Assembly (NCBI RefSeq): GCF_019797765.1
Contig: NZ_CP081862.1
Span: forward strand, 1,984,001-2,048,000
From: Cellulomonas sp. C5510
Lineage (GTDB): Bacteria > Actinomycetota > Actinomycetes > Actinomycetales > Cellulomonadaceae
Direction of reading: 5' to 3'
Length of the DNA: 64,000 nt
Under the pieces are notes generated by a model. That model had not been told where the DNA came from and ran no database searches. It saw nothing but the letters and a program-made list of their open reading frames with translations. How positions within the stretch are numbered: position 1 is the stretch's first letter; the number at the start of each line of letters is the position of its first letter. This document shows, piece by piece, positions 40,426 through 49,107 of the stretch. The position numbers were made by a program, and so were the translations under genes.

Positions 40426-42171
40426 ATGGAGACCCCCGTGCTCGCCCGACTGCTCTGGCGCTACCTGCGCCCCTACCGATGGCTCCTCGCGGGCGTGCTG
40501 GTGTTCCAGCTCGGCTCCGCGCTCGCGATGCTCTACCTGCCCAGCCTCAACGCCGACATCGTCGACCGGGGCGTCGCCCAGGGCGACACCCGCTACATCT
40601 GGCGCACGGGCGCCTTCATGCTGACCGTGTCGCTCGGTCAGATCCTCGCCGCGGTCGTCGCGACGTACTTCGCCGCCCGCGCCGCCATGCAGGCCGGCCG
40701 GGACATCCGCGACGACGTCTACGGGCGCGTCAGCGGCTTCTCCGAGCGGGAGATCTCGCAGTTCGGCGCCGGCTCCCTCATCACCCGCAACACCAACGAC
40801 GTCCAGCAGGTCCAGATGGTCACGATGATGGGCGCGACCATGCTCGTGTCCGCGCCGATGCTCGCCATCGGCGGCGTGATCATGGCGCTGCGCCAGGACG
40901 TCGGGCTGTCGTGGCTCATCGCCGTGTCCGTCCCCGTGCTGCTCGTGGTGGCCGGTCTGATCATCAGCCGGATGGTGCCGCTGTTCCGGTCCTACCAGGG
41001 CAAGCTCGACGCGGTGAACCGGATCATGCGCGAGCAGCTCACCGGCGTCCGGGTGGTGCGCGCGTTCGTCCGGGAGTCGATCGAGGCCGACCGGTTCCGG
41101 GTCGCGAACACCGACATCATGGTGGTCGGCCGCAAGATCGGGTCGCTGTTCGTCCTGCTGTTCCCGCTGGCCATGCTCGTGCTCAACGTCACCGTCGTCG
41201 GGGTCATCTGGTTCGGCGGGATCGAGGTCGACGAGGGGAACGTGCAGATCGGCACGCTGCTCGCGTTCATGCAGTACATCGGCCAGATCCTCATGGGGGT
41301 CCTCATGGCCTCCTTCATGACCGTGATGATCCCGCGCGCCGCCGTCTCGGCCGAGCGCATCGCGGAGGTGCTGGCGAGCACGTCGACCCTCGCGGAGCCG
41401 GAGCAGCCCGTGCGCGGGCGTCCCCGCCCGGGGGAGGTGGCGTTCGAGGACGTGACCTTCGCGTACCCGGAGGCCGAGCACCCCGTGCTGTCCGGGATCA
41501 CGTTCACCGCGCGCCCGGGGCAGACCGTGGCGGTCATCGGCTCCACCGGCGCGGGCAAGACGACGCTCGTCTCGCTGATCCCGCGGCTGTTCGACACCAC
41601 CGGCGGGACGGTGCGCGTCGGCGGCGTCGACGTCCGGGACGCCGCGCTCGAGGACCTGTGGGCCGGCATCGGCCTGGTGCCGCAGCGGCCGTTCCTGTTC
41701 GCCGGCACCGTCGCGTCCAACCTGCGGCTCGGTCAGGAGGACGCCACCGACGGCGACCTGTGGCGGGCGCTGGAGATCGCGCAGGCCAGCGACTTCGTGT
41801 CCCAGATGGACGGCGGGCTCGAGGCGCGCATCGCACAGGGCGGCACCAACGTCTCCGGCGGGCAGCGCCAGCGGCTCGCGATCGCGCGGGCCCTCGTGCG
41901 CCGGCCCGAGGTGCTCGTGTTCGACGACTCCTTCTCCGCGCTCGACCTCGCGACCGACGCCCGCCTGCGGCAGGCCCTCTGGCGGGAGCTGCCGCAGGTC
42001 ACGAAGATCGTCGTCGCCCAGCGGGTGTCGACCGTGACCGACGCCGACGCGATCCTCGTGCTGGAGGACGGCCGCGTCGCCGGGCTGGGCACCCACGAGG
42101 AGCTGCTCGCCACCAACCAGACCTACCGCGAGATCGCGGAGTCCCAGCTCTCCGTGGAGGCCGGCCGATGA
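40426..42171 (+). CDS. heterodimeric ABC exporter, subunit with degenerate catalytic site
   Basis: 581 residues from ATG 40426 (METPVLARLLWRYLRPYRW); a GTG at 40438 and upstream in-frame starts are alternatives. Six-helix exporter membrane domain (residues about 15-310), then an ATPase domain with Walker A GSTGAGKTT (near 371) and canonical signature VSGGQRQRLAIARAL (near 475). The Walker B runs VLVFDDSFSALD, with Asp in place of the catalytic Glu, and the H-loop is VVAQRVST, with Gln in place of His. These are the changes seen in the degenerate site of heterodimers such as TM287/288 and LmrCD. Its partner overlaps by 4 bp downstream. Exported substrate unknown. Confidence 0.93.
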   Translation: METPVLARLLWRYLRPYRWLLAGVLVFQLGSALAMLYLPSLNADIVDRGVAQGDTRYIWRTGAFMLTVSLGQILAAVVATYFAARAAMQAGRDIRDDVYGRVSGFSEREISQFGAGSLITRNTNDVQQVQMVTMMGATMLVSAPMLAIGGVIMALRQDVGLSWLIAVSVPVLLVVAGLIISRMVPLFRSYQGKLDAVNRIMREQLTGVRVVRAFVRESIEADRFRVANTDIMVVGRKIGSLFVLLFPLAMLVLNVTVVGVIWFGGIEVDEGNVQIGTLLAFMQYIGQILMGVLMASFMTVMIPRAAVSAERIAEVLASTSTLAEPEQPVRGRPRPGEVAFEDVTFAYPEAEHPVLSGITFTARPGQTVAVIGSTGAGKTTLVSLIPRLFDTTGGTVRVGGVDVRDAALEDLWAGIGLVPQRPFLFAGTVASNLRLGQEDATDGDLWRALEIAQASDFVSQMDGGLEARIAQGGTNVSGGQRQRLAIARALVRRPEVLVFDDSFSALDLATDARLRQALWRELPQVTKIVVAQRVSTVTDADAILVLEDGRVAGLGTHEELLATNQTYREIAESQLSVEAGR

Positions 42172-44150
42172 GCGACCAGACGCTGACCGAGGACGAGAAG
42201 CTCGAGATCGAGCTCGGCGAGCAGGCGCGTCTCGCGTCCGACTCGTGGGAGGGTGTCGCGCCCGGGAAGGCCGACAACTTCAAGGAGTCGTTCGGCCGCA
42301 TGCTCGGGCTGCTGCGCCCGCACAAGCTCGCCCTCGTCGCCGTGACCCTCATGGGCGCCGCGGGCGTCGTGCTCACGGTGCTCGCCCCGCGGATCCTGGG
42401 GCGCGCGACCGACGCGGTGTTCACCGGCTTCGTGTCGCGGCAGCTCCCGGAGGGCATCACGCAGGAGCAGGCCGTCGCCGGGCTCCGCGCCGACGGGCAG
42501 GACCGGATCGCCGACATGGTCGCGGCCATGGACCGGCTGGTCCCCGGTCGGGGGATCGACTTCGACCACCTCGGGCGCCTGCTGCTGACGGTCCTGGCGC
42601 TGTACGTCGCGAGCGCCCTGCTCATGTGGCTGCAGGGCTACATCATCAACGTCGTCATGGTGCGCGCCATGTGGCGGCTGCGCGAGTCCGTCGAGCAGAA
42701 GATCAACCGGCTGCCGCTCGCGTACTTCGACCGTGTGCAGCGCGGCGAGCTGATCTCCCGCGTCACCAACGACATCGACAACATCACGCAGACCATGCAG
42801 CAGTCGCTGTCCACGGCGCTGACCTCGATCCTCACGGTCGTCGGCGTGCTGGTCATGATGTTCTCGATCTCCTGGCAGCTCGCGCTGGTCGCGCTGGTGT
42901 CGCTGCCGCTGATGGGTGTCATCTTCGGGGTCATCGGCCCGAGGTCCCAGAAGGCCTTCGGCACGCAGTGGCGCAAGGTCGGCCGCCTCAACGCCCGGGT
43001 CGAGGAGTCGTTCTCCGGCCACGCGCTGGTCAAGGTGTTCGGCCGCCGCCGTGACTTCGCCGACCGGTTCCGCGCGGAGAACGAGGAGCTCTACCGGGCG
43101 TCGTTCAAGGCGCAGTTCCTGTCCGGGATCATCTGGCCGGGCATGTCGTTCGTCGGCAACCTCACGTACGTCGGCATCGCGGTGCTCGGCGGACTCATGG
43201 TCGCGAACGGCAGCCTCCGCCTCGGCAGCGTGCAGGCGTTCATCCAGTACACGCAGATGTTCACCCAGCCGCTGTCCGAGCTCGGCGGCATGGCCGCGGT
43301 CGTCCAGTCCGGCACGGCGTCGGCCGAGCGGGTGTTCCAGCTGCTCGACGAGGACGAGGAGAGCGCGGACGCGGCGGACGCCCCGGCGCCCGCCGACGGC
43401 GACGGCACCATCGAGTTCGAGCACGTGTCGTTCTCCTACAGCCCGGACCAGCCGCTCATCACCGACCTGTCGTTCACCGTCAGCCCCGGGCAGACGGTCG
43501 CGATCGTCGGGCCGACCGGCGCAGGCAAGACGACGCTGGTCAACCTGCTCATGCGGTTCTACGAGCTCGACGGCGGGCGCATCCTCGTCAACGGCCAGGA
43601 CATCGCGGAGCTGAGCCGCCACGACGCCCGCGCGCGCACGGGCATGGTGCTGCAGGACCCGTGGCTGTTCTCCGGGACGATCCGGGAGAACATCCGCTAC
43701 GGCCGGCAGTCGGCCACCGACGAGGAGGTCCTCGCCGCGGCGCAGGCCACCTACGTCGACCGGTTCGTGCACTCCCTGCCGCACGGGTACGACACGGTCC
43801 TCGAGGAGGACGCGGCGAACCTGTCCGCGGGCGAGAAGCAGCTCATCACGATCGCGCGCGCCTTCGTCGCCCAGCCGTCCGTGCTGATCCTCGACGAGGC
43901 GACCTCGTCGGTCGACACCCGCACGGAGCGGCTGCTGCAGCACGCCATGGCGTCGCTGCGCGAGGGGCGGACGTCGTTCGTCATCGCCCACCGGCTCTCG
44001 ACGATCCGCGACGCGGACCTGATCCTCGTCATGGAGCACGGGGCGATCGTGGAGCAGGGCACGCACGACGCGCTCATCGAGGCCGGAGGTGCCTACCACC
44101 GGCTGTACCGGTCGCAGTTCGCCGGCGCGGTCGTGGAGGAGCAGGTCTGA
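42168..44150 (+). CDS. heterodimeric ABC exporter, catalytically competent subunit
   Basis: 660 residues from ATG 42168 (ATGA overlap). An acidic N-terminal about 45 residues (LTEDEKLEIELGEQARLASD) precedes the membrane domain, which has an enlarged first extracytoplasmic loop of about 60 residues (GFVSRQLPEGITQEQ...). The ATPase domain has Walker A GPTGAGKTT (near 447), a variant signature LSAGEKQLITIARAF, intact Walker B ILDEATSSVD and the H-loop histidine in FVIAHRLST. The variant signature faces the partner's degenerate Walker site across the dimer, so one site binds and the other hydrolyses ATP, as known for this class. Confidence 0.94.
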   Translation: MSDQTLTEDEKLEIELGEQARLASDSWEGVAPGKADNFKESFGRMLGLLRPHKLALVAVTLMGAAGVVLTVLAPRILGRATDAVFTGFVSRQLPEGITQEQAVAGLRADGQDRIADMVAAMDRLVPGRGIDFDHLGRLLLTVLALYVASALLMWLQGYIINVVMVRAMWRLRESVEQKINRLPLAYFDRVQRGELISRVTNDIDNITQTMQQSLSTALTSILTVVGVLVMMFSISWQLALVALVSLPLMGVIFGVIGPRSQKAFGTQWRKVGRLNARVEESFSGHALVKVFGRRRDFADRFRAENEELYRASFKAQFLSGIIWPGMSFVGNLTYVGIAVLGGLMVANGSLRLGSVQAFIQYTQMFTQPLSELGGMAAVVQSGTASAERVFQLLDEDEESADAADAPAPADGDGTIEFEHVSFSYSPDQPLITDLSFTVSPGQTVAIVGPTGAGKTTLVNLLMRFYELDGGRILVNGQDIAELSRHDARARTGMVLQDPWLFSGTIRENIRYGRQSATDEEVLAAAQATYVDRFVHSLPHGYDTVLEEDAANLSAGEKQLITIARAFVAQPSVLILDEATSSVDTRTERLLQHAMASLREGRTSFVIAHRLSTIRDADLILVMEHGAIVEQGTHDALIEAGGAYHRLYRSQFAGAVVEEQV

Positions 44151-44236
44151 CCCGCGCGGAGCGCCCGGGACCGGCGGAGGTGAGAGCGCCGGGCCCGGGC
44201 GTGGCCGCGACCGGTGGGCCGGGGGAGGATGGGCGC

Positions 44237-44605
44237 ATGACGTCTCCGTCGAACCCCGCCCGCACCGCGTCGGCCCGCCGGGCGGTGCCCCGGGGACCGT
44301 GGCCGGGGGTGCCGACGGCCGTCGTCGCGGCGGCCACCCTGGCCGGGGGCTTCGCGGCGGCGCAGGCGACCGGTGTGCGCGCCGTCGGCGGCGCCGTGCT
44401 CGTCGCCGGGGTCGCGTGGAGCGGGCGGCGCGCGCTGCCGGCCGCCGGCCCGGCCCGGGTCGCCGGGGTGCTCGCGCTCGGCGCAGGCTGCTTCGTCGCG
44501 TCCCACCTGCTCGCGCCGGAGCTCGGCGCGTGGCCGGCCGTGGCCCTGGTCAGCGGCGTCCTCGCGGCGGGGACGGCGGTGCTGGTCGACCGGCCGCGTC
44601 GCTGA
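44237..44605 (+). CDS. small hydrophobic protein of unknown function
   Basis: 122 residues from ATG 44237, with GGAGG about 9 nt upstream. A basic N-terminus of about 25 residues is followed by three to four hydrophobic, Ala/Val/Gly-rich segments (VPTAVVAAATLAGGFAAAQA, AVGGAVLVAGVAW, VAGVLALGAGCFVASHLLA, VALVSGVLAAGTAVLV) and a short basic tail. It is an integral membrane protein by composition. No family recognised. It lies 86 bp after the exporter pair and ends 3 bp from the convergent VOC gene, leaving no room for a terminator. Confidence 0.65.
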   Translation: MTSPSNPARTASARRAVPRGPWPGVPTAVVAAATLAGGFAAAQATGVRAVGGAVLVAGVAWSGRRALPAAGPARVAGVLALGAGCFVASHLLAPELGAWPAVALVSGVLAAGTAVLVDRPRR

Positions 44606-44608
44606 TCG

Positions 44609-45364
44609 TCAGCCCTCGCCCGTCACCGGGTCCCGGTCGGTCAGGCAGTAGCGGCGCCCGGCCGGGTCCACGAGCACCGTCCACCGTTCGCGGACCCGCT
44701 CGACGCGTGCGCCCAGGCCCACGTGCCGCGCGGTCTCGGCCGGTCGGTCGTCGCACGCGACGTCGAGGTGGGCCCGCACCGCGCCCGTGGCCTGGTCGAG
44801 ACGCTGCAGGAGGATCCGCAGCGGCATGCCGTCCCCGCGGACCAGCGGCACCAGGGCGGCACCGGGATCGTGGTGACGCGCCGCCCACCCGGTGAGCGCC
44901 TGCCAGAACCGGAGCTCCGGCTCCCACCGGTCGGCGGGCACGTCCACCGCGAGCTGGTCGAGCAGGCTCGTGTGGGTGCGGCCGTCCGGCGCGGTCCACC
45001 GCCGCGGTGCCGGGCGGGGGCCCGCGCTCCCGTCCGCCGCCACCACGCAGAACGGCAGGCCGCCCGGCGAGCTCAGCAGGACGTGCCGGGCGCTCAGCAC
45101 CTGCCGGGCGCCGAGCGCCACCGCGTCGTCCGCCGCGCGCCGCACGTCGTCGACGTGCAGGTCCAGGTGCACGTGCGGCGCGGCGGTGGCGGTGCGCTGC
45201 GCGCGCAGGAACGCGACGCCGTCGTCCGGCAGCAGGGTGACGAACTCGTCGTCGGGACCGCGGGGCGCCGAGAGCCGGGTGGCGGTCGCCCGCGTCCAGA
45301 AGTCGAGGGTGGCGGGCCAGGCCGCTGCTCCGCCGTCGAGGAAGGCGGTGGTCCACACGATCAC
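44609..45364 (-). CDS. VOC (glyoxalase/dioxygenase superfamily) protein, two-domain
   Basis: 251 residues from GTG 45364, which lies 7 nt after a TACCGT -10 (complement of 45372-45377), so probably leaderless. Two vicinal-oxygen-chelate domains: residues about 1-110 (VIVWTTAFLDGG..., PHVHLDLHVDDV) and about 130-250 (HTSLLDQLAVDVPADRWEPELRFWQALTG, AHLDVACDD). The C-terminal segment WTVLVDPAGRRYCLTDRDP is typical of actinobacterial VOC proteins annotated only by fold. Metal-ligand positions are partly occupied (His in HLDL and HLDV). Substrate unknown. Confidence 0.85.
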   Translation of the reverse strand: MIVWTTAFLDGGAAAWPATLDFWTRATATRLSAPRGPDDEFVTLLPDDGVAFLRAQRTATAAPHVHLDLHVDDVRRAADDAVALGARQVLSARHVLLSSPGGLPFCVVAADGSAGPRPAPRRWTAPDGRTHTSLLDQLAVDVPADRWEPELRFWQALTGWAARHHDPGAALVPLVRGDGMPLRILLQRLDQATGAVRAHLDVACDDRPAETARHVGLGARVERVRERWTVLVDPAGRRYCLTDRDPVTGEG

Positions 45365-45454
45365 GGCGCCCACGGTAGCGACCGGGATCGCCCGGGCGAC
45401 GACGTCGCGGCCGCTGCCGGTGGAAAAGTGTGGGGGCGTGTCGGACCCGGTGTC

Positions 45455-45460
45455 TAGGGT
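45455..45460 (+). promoter_or_regulatory. probable -10 of the fused ABC exporter gene
   Basis: TAGGGT ends 9 nt before the ATG at 45470; a very short leader is expected. The 105-bp interval also carries the divergent promoter of the VOC gene. Confidence 0.45.
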
Positions 45461-45469
45461 CGTCGGACG

Positions 45470-48400
45470 ATGACCAGCACCGCCACGACCGCCACCGCTC
45501 CGCCGACCCCGGATGCGCCCCGCCGTCCCGACGACCGGGCCCGCCGCCTCGACGTGCGCCGCCTCGGCGGCCGTGCCGCGGCGTTCGCGCTCATCGCGCT
45601 GACCGTCGGCGCGGTCGGGTCCGCGCTCGGCGCCGTGGTCGCGGGGCGCCTCGCGGAGGACCCGACGGGGACCGGGCTCGCGCTGCTCGCGCTCTGCCTG
45701 GTGGGGGCGGCGCTCGTCGACTCGGTCGGGCAGGTCGTGTGGGCCGGGGTCGTGGACCGCGCCGAGGGGCGGCTGCGCGGCGACCTGCTGAGCGCGGCGC
45801 TGCACCAGCCGCTCGCGACGCTGACCGAGCAGGCCGTGGGCGAGGTGCTGGACCGGGTCGACGACGACACCCACGCGGTCGGCGCCCTGGTGCGGCGGCA
45901 GGTCTGGGGCATGGGCCGCACCGTCGTCGGCTGCGTCCCCCTGTGGGTGGTCGCGGGCGTGACCTGGTGGCCGGCGTGGGTGCTGTTCCCGCTGCTCGGC
46001 GCCCTCACGGTGCTCGTCGTGCGCCCGTCCCTCGGGGAGATCGCGCGCCGGAAGGTCGTCGAGGAGCGCGCGTGGACCGACAACGCGGCGGCGTTCGAGG
46101 AGGCCGTGGCCGCGCGCGACGACCTGCGCACCAGCCGCGGGCAGGCGTTCGCGGTGCGGCGCCTCGCGGAGTCCTCGGCGCTCGTGCACCGCACGCTCGA
46201 CCGGGTCCTCGCCGTCGAGACGCTCATGACCGCCCGCGCCGGGCTGCTGCTGCACGCCCTGCTCGGGGCGGTGGCCGTGGCGGGCGTCGCGTTGACCGCC
46301 GGCGGTCGGCTGTCCGTCGCCGAGCTGGTCACGCTGTTCCTCGTCACCGCGTCGTTCGTCGGGCAGTTCGACCAGCTCGCGCGCAACCTGCCGGACCTGC
46401 AGGAGGGCATCGGCGCGGCGATCCGCATCCGGGAGCTGCTCGAGTCCCCGCCGGAGCCGGAGGGCGGCCTCCCGGTGCCGTCCGGGCCGGTCGGCCTGGA
46501 GCTGCGCGACCTCCACTTCGCCTACGAGGAGGGTGCGTTCGCGCTGCGCGACGTCTCGCTGCGCGTGCCCGCGGGGCAGACGGTCGCCCTCGTCGGGCGC
46601 ACCGGTTCGGGCAAGACGACGCTCGCCGCCCTCCTGTCCCGCGCGGTCGAGCCGCCGCGCGGCGCCGTGCTGCTCGGTGGCGTCGACGTGCGCGACCTCG
46701 ACCTGCAGCAGCTGCGGGCGGCGGTCGGCGTGGTCACGCAGCGGACCGAGATCCTCGCGGGCACGCTGGCCGAGAACGTGGCGCTGTTCGCGGACGTGCC
46801 GCGGGCCCAGGTGGAGGCGGCCGTGCGCGAGCTGCGCCTCGAGGAGTGGGTGGCCGGCCTCCCCGACGGGCTGGACACGCTGCTCGGACCCGGCGGGACC
46901 ACGCTGTCCGCCGGCGAGGAGCAGCTCGTCGCGTTCGCACGGCTGCTCGTCCGCGACGTGCAGGTGGTCGTGCTCGACGAGGCGACCGCGCGGATGGACC
47001 CGCTCACCGAGGCCCGGGTGGTGGCGGCCGCTGACCGGCTGCTCGGAGGTCGCACGGGCGTGCTCGTCGCGCACCGCCTGGGGACGGTGGACCGCGCCGA
47101 CCAGGTGGTCGTGCTGGACCACGGCCGGGTCGTGCAGCAGGGGCCGCGTGCCGCGCTGGCCGCGACGGAGGGCCCGTTCCGCGCGCTGCTGGCCGCGTCG
47201 CGCAGCGACGGGCTCGACCGCGAGGACGCACCGGGGGCCGACGTCACCGGTGCCGACGTCACCGACCCGGACGTACTGGACGTCCGCGTGCCGGACGCCC
47301 GCGTGCCGGACGGCAGCGGGTCCGTCGGCGTCCGCCGCCGGACCGGCCCGCCCCCGGAGCTGCGGGAGCCCGGACCCGGCCTGAGCCTGGCGCGCGGGAT
47401 CGCCCACGCGCTGCGCGTCACGCCGCGCTGGGGCATCGGCGGCGGCCTGCTGTTCCTGGCCGCGAGCCTGGTCGCGGCGCAGGGAGCCGTCACGGGGTTC
47501 CTGTGGGGACGCACGGTCGAGGGGCTGCGCGCGGGCGAGGCCCCGGTCCCTCTCGTGGTGGTGCTCGTCGTCCTCCTGCTGCTGGTCGCGCCCTGCGGGG
47601 CGCTGGCGTTCCGGCTGTACCCGCGCTGGTGGGTGGAGGTGCTGCTGCGCGTCCGCATGGCCGTCCTGGTCGGCCAGACGCAGCAGCACCGGCTGCGTCG
47701 CACGCCGCCCGGCGAGGTCGTCGCGCGGGCGCTCGACGCGGACCGGTTCGTGCGCTACGCGGACCGGTGGGTCGACCTCGCCAACGGTCTGGTGCTGGTC
47801 GCGGTCACCGCGGTGCTGTCGTGGTCCCTGCTCGCGGGAGCGGTCCTGCTGGGCGTGCTCGTCGTCGGCGCCGCGTGCGCCCTCGCGGGACGCCGGGCGG
47901 CGGGCCGGTCGGCCACCCTCTCGGCGGCCGCCCGCGCGACGTTCGGGCGGGCGCTGGTCTCGGCGCTGGACGCCGCCCGCACGGTCAAGCTCGCGGCACG
48001 GACGCCGGAGGTCCACGCCCACCTGCGGCGCGTGGACTCAGGCCGGGTCGAGGCGGCCGTGCGCGAGCACCGGGTGCAGGCCGTGCTCGACGGCGTGCCG
48101 ATCATCGCCGTGCAGGCCGGTGTCGTGGTCGCCTGGGCCGCCCTGCTCGGGGGCGTCTGGGACCTCGCGTCGACGCTGCTGGTCGCCGGCGCGGTCGCCG
48201 GGTTCAACTGGTTCGGCGTCGTCGCCGGCGCGGTCGTCACCGAGGCGCCCGGCACGCGCGCCTGGCAGCGGGCGACCGCCGAGTTCGCCGGTGGCGCCGA
48301 CCTGTGCGCCGTCCCGCCCGGCGTCCACCTGCCCGAGGGTTCCGCACCGGCGCCACGGGCGGACGAGCGGGACCGCCTCGAGCACCTGGAGCTGCGGGGG

Positions 48401-49060
48401 CTGTCCGCGGTGCACGACGACGGGACCGTCGGGGTCGCCGCGGTGGACCTGACCGTCCGGCGCGGCGAGCTGGTGCTCCTGCTCGGTCGCGTCGGGTCCG
48501 GGAAGTCGAGCCTGCTGTCGGCCCTGGCCGGGCTCATGACGCACACCGGCGGCCTCGCGTGGAACGGCGTGGAGGTGGCCGACCCGGAGGAGTTCCTCCG
48601 ACCGGGGCGGGTCGCCCACGTGGCGCAGGTGCCGCGCGTGCTGTCCGGCACGTTCGCGGACAACGTGCGCCTCGACCACGCGGACCGTGACGTCGCGGGG
48701 CCCGTGGAGGACGCCCGCCTCGGGGCCGACGTCGCGGACGCCGGGGGGCCGGACTCCCTCGTGGGGCACCGCGGGGTGCGCCTGTCGGGCGGGCAGGTGC
48801 AGCGGCTCGCGCTCGCACGCGCTCTCGCGACCCGGTCCGAGCTGCTGCTGGCCGACGACGTGTCGAGCGCGCTCGACGCCGCGACCGAGATCGAGCTCTG
48901 GCAGTCGCTCCGCGCGCGGGGGACCACCGTGGTCGGCGCGTCCGCCAAGCGGTCCGCGCTCGCACGGGCCGACCGGGTCGTGGTCCTGGAGGAGGGAGCG
49001 GTGGCCTCCGTGGGGCCGTGGCGTGAGCTCGCGGGACGCTGGGGCCATCTCGCGGGCTGA
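45470..49060 (+). CDS. fused ABC exporter with two membrane and two nucleotide-binding domains
   Basis: 1196 residues in the order TMD1-NBD1-TMD2-NBD2, equal to two half-transporters joined by a linker of Asp/Val/Pro-rich repeats (ADVTGADVTDPDVLDVRVPDA) near residue 590. NBD1: Walker A GRTGSGKTT (376), variant signature LSAGEEQ (479), Walker B VVVLDEAT and H-loop VLVAHRL intact. NBD2: Walker A GRVGSGKSS (1005), canonical LSGGQ (1105), but Walker B LLLADDVSS lacks the catalytic Glu and the H-loop region GASAKRS lacks His. It is therefore an asymmetric exporter-fold pump. It ends 47 bp before a siderophore uptake operon; exporter-fold proteins beside such genes include both siderophore exporters and IrtAB/YbtPQ-type importers, so a role in iron is possible but inferred. 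Confidence 0.92.
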   Translation: MTSTATTATAPPTPDAPRRPDDRARRLDVRRLGGRAAAFALIALTVGAVGSALGAVVAGRLAEDPTGTGLALLALCLVGAALVDSVGQVVWAGVVDRAEGRLRGDLLSAALHQPLATLTEQAVGEVLDRVDDDTHAVGALVRRQVWGMGRTVVGCVPLWVVAGVTWWPAWVLFPLLGALTVLVVRPSLGEIARRKVVEERAWTDNAAAFEEAVAARDDLRTSRGQAFAVRRLAESSALVHRTLDRVLAVETLMTARAGLLLHALLGAVAVAGVALTAGGRLSVAELVTLFLVTASFVGQFDQLARNLPDLQEGIGAAIRIRELLESPPEPEGGLPVPSGPVGLELRDLHFAYEEGAFALRDVSLRVPAGQTVALVGRTGSGKTTLAALLSRAVEPPRGAVLLGGVDVRDLDLQQLRAAVGVVTQRTEILAGTLAENVALFADVPRAQVEAAVRELRLEEWVAGLPDGLDTLLGPGGTTLSAGEEQLVAFARLLVRDVQVVVLDEATARMDPLTEARVVAAADRLLGGRTGVLVAHRLGTVDRADQVVVLDHGRVVQQGPRAALAATEGPFRALLAASRSDGLDREDAPGADVTGADVTDPDVLDVRVPDARVPDGSGSVGVRRRTGPPPELREPGPGLSLARGIAHALRVTPRWGIGGGLLFLAASLVAAQGAVTGFLWGRTVEGLRAGEAPVPLVVVLVVLLLLVAPCGALAFRLYPRWWVEVLLRVRMAVLVGQTQQHRLRRTPPGEVVARALDADRFVRYADRWVDLANGLVLVAVTAVLSWSLLAGAVLLGVLVVGAACALAGRRAAGRSATLSAAARATFGRALVSALDAARTVKLAARTPEVHAHLRRVDSGRVEAAVREHRVQAVLDGVPIIAVQAGVVVAWAALLGGVWDLASTLLVAGAVAGFNWFGVVAGAVVTEAPGTRAWQRATAEFAGGADLCAVPPGVHLPEGSAPAPRADERDRLEHLELRGLSAVHDDGTVGVAAVDLTVRRGELVLLLGRVGSGKSSLLSALAGLMTHTGGLAWNGVEVADPEEFLRPGRVAHVAQVPRVLSGTFADNVRLDHADRDVAGPVEDARLGADVADAGGPDSLVGHRGVRLSGGQVQRLALARALATRSELLLADDVSSALDAATEIELWQSLRARGTTVVGASAKRSALARADRVVVLEEGAVASVGPWRELAGRWGHLAG

Positions 49061-49070
49061 GCGCCGGTGA

Positions 49071-49100
49071 TTGCCTGATGAGGTAAGGCTTGGCTAAGGT
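49071..49100 (+). promoter_or_regulatory. iron-box promoter of the siderophore uptake operon
   Basis: -35 TTGCCT (49071-49076), 18-bp spacer, -10 TAAGGT (49095-49100), then 7 nt to GTG 49108. TGAGGTAAGGCTTGGCTAA at 49079-49097 matches the DtxR/IdeR box TTAGGTTAGGCTAACCTAA at 14 of 19 positions and covers the spacer and part of the -10. This fits repression by an Fe(II)-bound DtxR-family regulator. Confidence 0.78.
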
Positions 49101-49107
49101 CGGCGGC

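Noticed and set aside
38821..42096. Minus-strand open frame of about 1090 codons opposite the MFS and ABC exporter genes
   Set aside because: Shadow of clear membrane-protein and ABC genes; composition is His/Arg/Asp-rich and unlike a folded protein.
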